Shown here: positions 6,969 through 11,000 of the stretch, in pieces
How the letters are laid out: every line of letters starts with the position of its first letter
Position numbering within the stretch: position 1 is the stretch's first letter
Origin: Acidobacteriota bacterium
GTDB taxonomy: Bacteria > Acidobacteriota > Terriglobia > Terriglobales > Acidobacteriaceae
Direction: 5' to 3'
Assembly (NCBI GenBank): GCA_023410055.1
Contig: JAEYQK010000116.1
Coordinates: forward strand, 1-11,000
DNA: 11,000 nt
Notes under the pieces: generated by a model
What the model was told of the DNA's origin: nothing
Database searches by the model: none
Seen by the model: only the letters and a program-made list of their open reading frames with translations
Translations under genes and position numbers: made by a program

Positions 6969-6997
6969 ACGCTATCACACGGCCCGTACGGCTTCAA
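6969..6997 (-). promoter_or_regulatory. Weak candidate promoter of the DUF465 gene
   Basis: On the minus strand TTGAAG (6997-6992) and TAGCGT (6974-6969) are spaced by 17 bases, four and three matches to the -35 and -10 consensus. Spacing and position relative to the ribosome site are right, but the matches are weak. Confidence 0.3.
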
Positions 6998-7035
6998 TGC
7001 GCATTTTTCATATTCTTTTCATCGTTTATTTGCAG

Positions 7036-7536
7036 TCATTTAACTTCGCCGCTCTTTGCCCTCAGTCCCGTCTTCCGGTACACTACTGCGTCTTCCGCCG
7101 GTCCCGAGTAGTACCCCTTCCGTCTTCCTATCTCCACAAACCCATGCCTCTCGTACAATCCCCTCGCCGCCCGGTTCGACTCCCTCACCTCCAGGAACAC
7201 TGCTTCCGCACCTTCTTCGTCCGCGCGCGCCAGCAACGCTCGAACCAGGGCGTTTCCCAGCCCACAGCGCTGCCTGTTGGGATCGACAACGACGTTCTCT
7301 ATCTCCCACTCACCCTCAACACAAGTCGCCACAATCGAACCAACAACCCTATCCTGCTCTTCAGCTATGAAAGCTGTTCGCACAGGCGATCCATGCTCGA
7401 AAATCCTGTCGTACTCATCGGCCTTCCAGTGCGCTGCGGTTTGGCTCTTGGCCGCTAGCTCCGCCATCGCTGCCGTGTCACCGGCCTTCGCCTCCCGAAC
7501 TCTAGTTCCCGAACTCACGCCAGAATCGTAAATCAA
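7036..7536 (-). CDS. rimI: RimI-like GNAT N-acetyltransferase
   Basis: A 166-residue GNAT-fold acetyltransferase. RimI acetylates the N-terminal alanine of ribosomal protein S18 in E. coli; related enzymes act on other N-termini. The acetyl-CoA loop is RQRCGLG (residues 88-94 of the chosen form), fitting R/Q-x-x-G-x-G. The RimI hallmark follows: LEVRESN (115-121), then GLYERHGFVEIGRRKGYY and EDAVVYRK. The frame is open to a TTG at 7596, but that start would cross into the divergent gene's ribosome site. The TTG at 7536 is chosen because AGAGGA lies six bases before it and the length then fits RimI; a GTG at 7518 is the alternative. RimI is often next to tsaB in bacteria; here it is not, so the exact substrate is less certain. 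Confidence 0.82.
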   Translation of the reverse strand: MIYDSGVSSGTRVREAKAGDTAAMAELAAKSQTAAHWKADEYDRIFEHGSPVRTAFIAEEQDRVVGSIVATCVEGEWEIENVVVDPNRQRCGLGNALVRALLARADEEGAEAVFLEVRESNRAARGLYERHGFVEIGRRKGYYSGPAEDAVVYRKTGLRAKSGEVK

Positions 7537-7542
7537 TAAACA

Positions 7543-7548
7543 TCCTCT
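7543..7548 (-). promoter_or_regulatory. Ribosome binding site that decides the rimI start
   Basis: The minus strand reads AGAGGA, then six bases, then the in-frame TTG at 7536. An ATG at 7544-7542 overlaps it but is in another frame and meets a stop after 13 codons, so the rare TTG start is preferred. Confidence 0.5.
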
Positions 7549-7598
7549 CGCGCCACAATGTATGCTACGTTTCACCACCAGAGTACACGGAGGCAAAC

Positions 7599-8696
7599 GT
7601 GTTCAGGCGACTGCAAACTTCTTTGCTGTGCACTGCAGTGGCACTCCTGCTCGCACCCGCCGCATTCGCGCAACAGAAAGAATTTGAAGACTGGCCCTCT
7701 GGCACTTCCCCGCAAGGAGTCGGCAAACGTGTAGCCGAGCGCTTCCTCGTAGCATCTACCGAGGCTAGCCGTAATGCTTACAATCCCCCGCAGATCCACT
7801 ACGCCGAAGCTGTCACCTGGTATGGAGCACTCAGCTTCGCACAGCTTACGTCTGACCACGAACTTGCTGCTCGCCTCATCACTCGCCTAGATCCCCTCTT
7901 CGCACTCGATTCTCGCCTGATCCCCACGCCTGACCATGTTGACAATACCGTTTTCGCGGCCGTCCCTCTGCAAATGTTCATCCAGACCAAGGAAAGGAGA
8001 TACCTCGATCTCGGCATGGAACTCACCGATAAGCAGTGGGCAAATCCCACTCCAGACGGCCTCACCGACCAGACCCGCTTCTGGATCGACGACATGTACA
8101 TGATCACCCTCGCGCAGGTTCAGGCCTATCGTGCAACAAACAATCCCAAGTACCTCGACCACGCCGCCCTTGAGATGACCGCCTATCTCGACAAGTTGCA
8201 GCAACCCAACGGCCTCTTCTACCACGCCCCCGACGCACCTTTCTTCTGGTCGCGCGGCAACGGCTGGGTCGCGGCCGGCTTGGCCGAATTACTCAGTTCG
8301 CTTCCCGCAAATCATTCTCGCCGCGCACGCATTCTCGGAGGTTACAGGAAGATGATGGCTGGCCTCCTCAAGTACCAAGGCAAAGACGGCATGTGGCGCC
8401 AGCTAATCGACAAGCCAGACTTCTGGAACGAAACCTCCGGCACAGCCATGTTCACTTTCGCCATGATCACCGGCGTCAAGAACGGCTGGCTCCCTGCTAA
8501 GCCCTACGCCGCTGCCGCCCGCAAAGGCTGGCTCGGCATCGTCAGCAACATTGACCCCAAAGGCGACATTATGAACGTCTGCGAAGGCACCGGTAAGAAA
8601 AACGACCTTGAATACTACCGCGCCCGTAAACAAATCACCGGCGACCTACACGGCCAAGCCCCCATTCTATGGGCCGCATCCGCGCTTCTCCGCTAA
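7599..8696 (+). CDS. Secreted GH88/GH105-type unsaturated glycuronyl hydrolase
   Basis: A predicted exported (alpha/alpha)6-barrel enzyme of 365 residues. Family members remove the 4,5-unsaturated uronic acid that polysaccharide lyases leave on oligosaccharides, such as rhamnogalacturonan fragments. A Sec signal peptide spans residues 1-24 with cleavage expected after AFA. Family motifs follow in order: HYAEAVTWYGAL (67-78), DHVDNTVFAAVPLQMF (112-127), FWIDDMYM (161-168, with the proposed catalytic Asp), FWSRGNGW (216-223), ETSGTAMF (278-285) and the C-terminal TGDLHGQAPILWAASALL. The GTG at 7599 follows GGAGG by five bases, a secure start. No lyase, transporter or TonB-dependent receptor lies next to it, so it is not part of a visible polysaccharide-use locus. 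The exact sugar cannot be told; family GH105 is likelier than GH88 from the motifs. Confidence 0.9.
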   Translation: MFRRLQTSLLCTAVALLLAPAAFAQQKEFEDWPSGTSPQGVGKRVAERFLVASTEASRNAYNPPQIHYAEAVTWYGALSFAQLTSDHELAARLITRLDPLFALDSRLIPTPDHVDNTVFAAVPLQMFIQTKERRYLDLGMELTDKQWANPTPDGLTDQTRFWIDDMYMITLAQVQAYRATNNPKYLDHAALEMTAYLDKLQQPNGLFYHAPDAPFFWSRGNGWVAAGLAELLSSLPANHSRRARILGGYRKMMAGLLKYQGKDGMWRQLIDKPDFWNETSGTAMFTFAMITGVKNGWLPAKPYAAAARKGWLGIVSNIDPKGDIMNVCEGTGKKNDLEYYRARKQITGDLHGQAPILWAASALLR

Positions 8697-8746
8697 AACG
8701 CGTCCCATGCGGCTCTTGCTCTCCTTTGCCCCGGAAAAATCGTTAC

Positions 8747-8779
8747 CTGCAATCTATTAGTTTTGTCGCAATATTGCAG
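8747..8779. repeat. Nested inverted repeat before the CxxC mini-gene
   Basis: CTGCAAT (8747-8753) and ATTGCAG (8773-8779) form a 7-bp inverted repeat across 19 bases, and the right half is itself a perfect 10-bp palindrome, GCAATATTGC (8768-8777). This gives three TGCAAT-type half sites in the gap upstream of the mini-gene. It may be an operator or part of a hairpin after the hydrolase gene; there is no U-run to make it a good terminator. Confidence 0.4.
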
Positions 8780-8842
8780 CGCACCTGCCCCCGGCCAAAT
8801 CTCATGATTAGCGGCGAAAGTATTTGCCCCGCGGAGGTTCTG

Positions 8843-9019
8843 ATGAAATGCGATCTGTGTAAGCACGAACAAACTCAGCCCAACCACTTGCTGTGCACGT
8901 CATGCACCGAGATGGTACAACGACTGATCGTGATCAAGGACCGCATGCAGAACGTCGATCAGGCAGAAGAAATCCGCAATCACAGTCTCTCCATCGTCTC
9001 GGCTGGCGCAAGTCGATGA
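8843..9019 (+). CDS. 58-residue CxxC-x11-CxxC putative zinc-binding mini-protein
   Basis: A tiny protein of unknown function. C3, C6, C18 and C21 form two CxxC knuckles separated by 11 residues, which fits a zinc ribbon or treble-clef-like zinc site. The rest (about 22-48) is polar and probably helical, with a VIKDRMQ segment. The frame is open back to 8669, overlapping the hydrolase gene, but the ATG at 8843 is clearly the start: GGAGG at 8833-8837 lies five bases before it, and the Cys pairs begin at once. No DNA-binding or enzymatic domain is seen. It could bind RNA, DNA or a partner protein; none of these is shown. A GC-rich hairpin follows about 45 bases after the stop. Confidence 0.72.
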   Translation: MKCDLCKHEQTQPNHLLCTSCTEMVQRLIVIKDRMQNVDQAEEIRNHSLSIVSAGASR

Positions 9020-9063
9020 CCCTCTAAATTTCCTCTCTCGACTGGTTCTCGCAGTTAATCTTG

Positions 9064-9086
9064 GGGCGGCCTAGCGACCGCCCTTT
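9064..9086 (+). terminator. Probable terminator of the CxxC mini-gene
   Basis: GGGCGGCC (9064-9071) and GACCGCCC (9076-9083) pair over seven of eight bases around a TAGC loop and are followed by TTT. The stem is GC-rich and the T-run short. Confidence 0.55.
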
Positions 9087-9123
9087 GCCTCGTTTCACGA
9101 GACAACACGCAAATATCTTTCGC

Positions 9124-9148
9124 CCTAACTTTCGTAACTTTCGTTAGG
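9124..9148. repeat. Tandem 9-bp repeat inside an inverted repeat
   Basis: AACTTTCGT is repeated back to back at 9127-9135 and 9136-9144. The same stretch is bounded by CCTAAC (9124-9129) and GTTAGG (9143-9148), a 6-bp stem with a 13-base loop, followed by CCTTTT. It lies about 65 bases before the PilZ start and may be a regulatory site or a weak second terminator. Confidence 0.45.
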
Positions 9149-9212
9149 CCTTTTCCGAATGTAAGCTCTCTCCGAATCAAGCCGAAGTCGCAGTCCGGAT
9201 GGTGGAACTGTC

Positions 9213-9533
9213 TTGCGAGACACCCAAGAAGTGATCGACAACAGAAATGCCGTGCGTTTCCCGCTTAAGCTGCGGATGGCCATCAGATGTAACGGCTGGG
9301 AGTACGAGACCGAAACATGGAATGTGTCGTCCGGCGGTGTGCTCTTTGAGTCCGATGAGGAGCTCAATATCGGCTCCGACATCGAATTCGCCATCCTGAT
9401 GCCTTCCGCCGAATTGGGAACACCTGCCAATGTACTAGTCAACTGTGTAGGCAGGGTGGTACGCTGCTCTGGCGAGGGTTCGCACCGTGCTGTGGCTGCT
9501 GTAATTGATGAGTATCGGTTTGAACGCTCCTGA
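9213..9533 (+). CDS. Single-domain PilZ protein (c-di-GMP binding)
   Basis: A 106-residue cytosolic protein made of one PilZ domain. PilZ domains bind cyclic di-GMP through an RxxxR motif and a D/N-x-S-x-x-G motif on the barrel. Both are present: R11-NAV-R15 and N37-V-S39-S-G-G42. The residues between and after form alternating hydrophobic strands (about 17-25, 43-48, 57-63, 73-84 and 93-97). The start is a TTG at 9213, seven bases after a GGTGGA; a GTG at 9231 is an alternative and would still keep both motifs. The intact motifs suggest real ligand binding. The output partner is unknown; stand-alone PilZ proteins often act on flagella, pili or exopolysaccharide. It is followed after 44 bases by a LuxR-type regulator, which suggests one transcript. 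Confidence 0.85.
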   Translation: MRDTQEVIDNRNAVRFPLKLRMAIRCNGWEYETETWNVSSGGVLFESDEELNIGSDIEFAILMPSAELGTPANVLVNCVGRVVRCSGEGSHRAVAAVIDEYRFERS

Positions 9534-9577
9534 CCCCAGGGCGTACCGAAATACCAGACTCGGAAGCAGACCGGAAA

Positions 9578-10333
9578 ATGAAAGCGTCAGAAGACGGTAG
9601 TGTAAACCGGATCAAGGTAATCTTGGCCGACAGTCAGGCTATATTCCGCGTCGGCATCAGTCGTATCCTTGCCGCCGAAAAGGACATCCGCGTCCTCGCC
9701 GAGACAACGACTCTCAGCGAGACTTTCACTGCCCTCACCCGGCAACAGGCTGACGTTCTGCTGCTCGAAGCCAATGTGTCCCCCACCCCGGTCGAAGCCG
9801 TCCGCGAGATCGCAAAACAGGATCCCCGTCTCAAAATCGTCGTCATGACCGCCGATGCCACCGAAGACGACACCATCGGTTATCTTCGTCATGGTGTTCG
9901 TGGCATCATCTCTCGCGCTATCAGCCCCGATCTCCTGGTGCGTTGCGTACGCAAGATCAACCAAGGCGAAACTTGGCTTGATAACGAAAAAGTAAACTGG
10001 GTCATTCAGGCCTATCGCACCCAGTCTGCTCAGCTCCGCTCTGCCAACCCCAAGTCCATCCTCAACGAAAAAGAGCTGCTCATCGTCTCCGGCGTCACCC
10101 AGGGTCTGCGTAACAAGGACATCGCCCAGCAGATCGGCACCACCGAGCAGGTCATCAAAAACTATCTTCGCAAGATTTACGACAAGCTGGGTCTTTCTGA
10201 TCGCCTCGAACTCGCGCTCTACTGCCTGCACAATCGCATCCTCGAACGTACGCCCTACGTCGGTGACCAGCCCGAGTTGCAGAAAGCGATAGCCGTCGCG
10301 GTCGCCGCTCGAGGCAGTGACAACGGCCGGTAG
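9578..10333 (+). CDS. NarL/LuxR-type regulator with atypical receiver domain
   Basis: A 251-residue DNA-binding regulator. The receiver domain covers about residues 11-130 and a LuxR-type helix-turn-helix about 160-220 (ILNEKELLIVSGVTQG, then NKDIAQQIGTTEQVIKNYL and KLGLSDR). The receiver is degenerate. The phospho-acceptor Asp at the end of strand beta3 is Glu64 (VLLLEAN). The acidic pair near the N-terminus is reduced to one Asp (A17-D18). The conserved Lys near beta5 is Arg113 (GIISRAIS). Only the switch Thr91 is kept. Glu in place of Asp often mimics phosphorylation, so I infer an always-on protein or one controlled by something other than a histidine kinase; no kinase gene is nearby. A 30-residue tail after the HTH has no known match. 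The ATG at 9578 is the only good start; its ribosome site is weak, which fits coupling to the PilZ gene. Confidence 0.88.
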   Translation: MKASEDGSVNRIKVILADSQAIFRVGISRILAAEKDIRVLAETTTLSETFTALTRQQADVLLLEANVSPTPVEAVREIAKQDPRLKIVVMTADATEDDTIGYLRHGVRGIISRAISPDLLVRCVRKINQGETWLDNEKVNWVIQAYRTQSAQLRSANPKSILNEKELLIVSGVTQGLRNKDIAQQIGTTEQVIKNYLRKIYDKLGLSDRLELALYCLHNRILERTPYVGDQPELQKAIAVAVAARGSDNGR

Positions 10334-10361
10334 CGATTCCTTACAATCCTCGCTCGTGATG

Positions 10362-10367
10362 TAAAAT
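10362..10367 (+). promoter_or_regulatory. Candidate -10 element of the bacterioferritin gene
   Basis: TAAAAT matches five of six -10 positions and lies 72 bases before the chosen start. No convincing -35 is seen. The surrounding bases form a short dyad (TGAT, five bases, ATCA at 10357-10369), which does not match a Fur box that I can recognise. Confidence 0.3.
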
Positions 10368-10428
10368 CATCCGTTCACGGTAGCGGACCGTCCTGTGCCG
10401 GACCACAACCCTGATTCATACGATTACG

Positions 10429-10434
10429 AAGGAG
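10429..10434 (+). promoter_or_regulatory. Ribosome binding site that decides the bfr start
   Basis: AAGGAG lies five bases before the GTG at 10440. It is far better than anything before the upstream in-frame GTG at 10395, so the shorter protein is preferred. Confidence 0.75.
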
Positions 10435-10439
10435 CGATT

Positions 10440-10913
10440 GTGAAAGGCGATCCAAAAGTTCTAGAGTGCTTGAACACCGTCCTTAAGGCAGAACTCACAG
10501 CGGTCAACCAGTACTTCCTTCACGCCGAAATGTGCGAGAACTGGGGTTACGAGAAGCTCGCAAAACACACCCGCAAAGAATCTATCGAAGAAATGCGCCA
10601 TGCTGAAATCCTAATGGAACGCATTCTGTACCTCGACGGCACTCCCAACATGAGTGACTATTTCAAGATCAACATCGGGCAAAACGTCGAGGCCCAGTTC
10701 AAGAACGACCTGCAGGTGGAATACGACGCGGTGAAGCGCCTCAACGACTTCATCAAAATTGCCGGCGACGTCGCTGACTTCGGCTCACGTCAGCTCTTCG
10801 AGAAGATCCTTAGCGACGAAGAAGAACATATCGACTACCTCGAAGCCCAGTTGAACGCCATCGGAGAGATCGGCATCCAGAATTACCTCGCTCAACAGCT
10901 GGAAAAAGACTAG
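10440..10913 (+). CDS. bfr: Bacterioferritin (haem-binding ferritin)
   Basis: A 157-residue subunit of the 24-mer cytosolic iron store, which oxidises Fe2+ at a di-iron centre and keeps ferric mineral inside the shell. From the GTG at 10440, every key residue falls on the E. coli Bfr number: ferroxidase ligands E18, E51, H54, E94, E127 and H130, and the haem ligand M52. The protein begins MKGDPKV, as usual for the family. The frame can be extended to a GTG at 10395, which would add 15 unlike residues; the strong AAGGAG site supports the shorter form. No bacterioferritin-associated ferredoxin gene is seen in the remaining sequence. The gene has its own weak promoter candidate after the regulator gene and may be expressed separately. 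The sequence is intact and should be active. Confidence 0.95.
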   Translation: MKGDPKVLECLNTVLKAELTAVNQYFLHAEMCENWGYEKLAKHTRKESIEEMRHAEILMERILYLDGTPNMSDYFKINIGQNVEAQFKNDLQVEYDAVKRLNDFIKIAGDVADFGSRQLFEKILSDEEEHIDYLEAQLNAIGEIGIQNYLAQQLEKD

Positions 10914-10928
10914 CTGTAAGACCGCGGC

Positions 10929-10966
10929 TTGGAGCGTTGCCTTTGGAGCGCTGCCGTCTCGGCGGC
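10929..10966. repeat. Imperfect direct repeat plus hairpin after bfr
   Basis: TTGGAGCGTTGCC (10929-10941) recurs as TTGGAGCGCTGCC (10943-10955), 12 of 13 bases alike. GCTGCCG (10950-10956) and CGGCGGC (10960-10966) then form a 7-bp stem with one wobble and a TCT loop. It may terminate bfr weakly or be one end of an interspersed repeat that runs past the window. Confidence 0.45.
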
Positions 10967-10972
10967 TGTCGT

Positions 10973-11000
10973 GGGGGGGGGGGGGGGCCCCCCCCCGGGG
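10973..11000. other. G15-C9-G4 homopolymer run, likely artefact
   Basis: Fifteen G, nine C and four G end the window without any other base. Nothing else in the window resembles this. Long poly-G/poly-C at a contig end is typical of two-colour sequencing or of assembly failure, so these bases should not be trusted as biology. Confidence 0.75.

Noticed and set aside
9587..10231. 214-codon minus-strand open frame opposite the LuxR-type regulator
   Set aside because: It mirrors the codon structure of a well-supported plus-strand gene, and its product shows no family features.
10357..10369. Fur box before bfr
   Set aside because: Only a 4-bp dyad with a 5-base centre; it does not match the GATAAT-type repeats of a Fur site.
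10395..10439. Upstream GTG start giving a 172-residue bacterioferritin
   Set aside because: The strong AAGGAG site and exact residue numbering with E. coli Bfr support the GTG at 10440.

Overview
The window looks like chromosomal DNA of a free-living, diderm, probably soil-dwelling bacterium, most likely an acidobacterium (Terriglobia-like). This assignment is inferred from the protein styles, the moderately GC-rich composition and the repeat type; no rRNA or other decisive marker is present. An LptE-type lipoprotein and the phosphatidylethanolamine (PE) pathway support an outer-membrane organism. I see no phage, insertion sequence, CRISPR array, tRNA or rRNA. The last 28 bases are a pure G/C homopolymer run and are probably a sequencing or assembly artefact at a contig edge.

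Left part (1-1400, + strand): a DOT1-like class I SAM-dependent methyltransferase, then a 66-residue cold-shock protein. A perfect 12-bp hairpin at 1363-1397 lies between the cold-shock gene and the converging minus-strand operon and probably ends transcription in both directions.

Central operon (minus strand, read from 6461 down to 1414): psd, pssA, a USG-1-like relative of aspartate-semialdehyde dehydrogenase, lptE, holA, and an arylamine N-acetyltransferase. The first five genes are joined by a 1-nt overlap, two 4-nt ATGA overlaps and a 2-nt gap. Psd and PssA carry out the last two steps of PE synthesis, LptE works in lipopolysaccharide export, and HolA is the clamp-loader delta subunit. 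The USG-1-like protein has lost the catalytic Cys, Gln and Arg of the dehydrogenase family, so it is probably not a dehydrogenase. It is one of the two most interesting genes here.

Middle (6462-7598): a repeat-rich, hairpin-forming intergenic segment upstream of psd, a good minus-strand terminator, a DUF465/YdcH-like small protein and a RimI-like acetyltransferase, all minus strand. Right part (7599-10913, + strand): a secreted GH88/105-type unsaturated glycuronyl hydrolase, a 58-residue CxxC/CxxC mini-protein, a single-domain PilZ protein, a NarL/LuxR-type regulator whose receiver phospho-acceptor Asp is replaced by Glu, and a bacterioferritin with all ferroxidase and haem ligands.

Several starts differ from the longest open frame. 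The cold-shock, NAT, LptE, RimI, CxxC and bacterioferritin starts were moved inward using family length and Shine-Dalgarno sites. I found no clear new multi-gene defence or mobile system. The best leads are the dehydrogenase pseudoenzyme inside the envelope operon and the phosphate-independent-looking regulator next to the PilZ gene.
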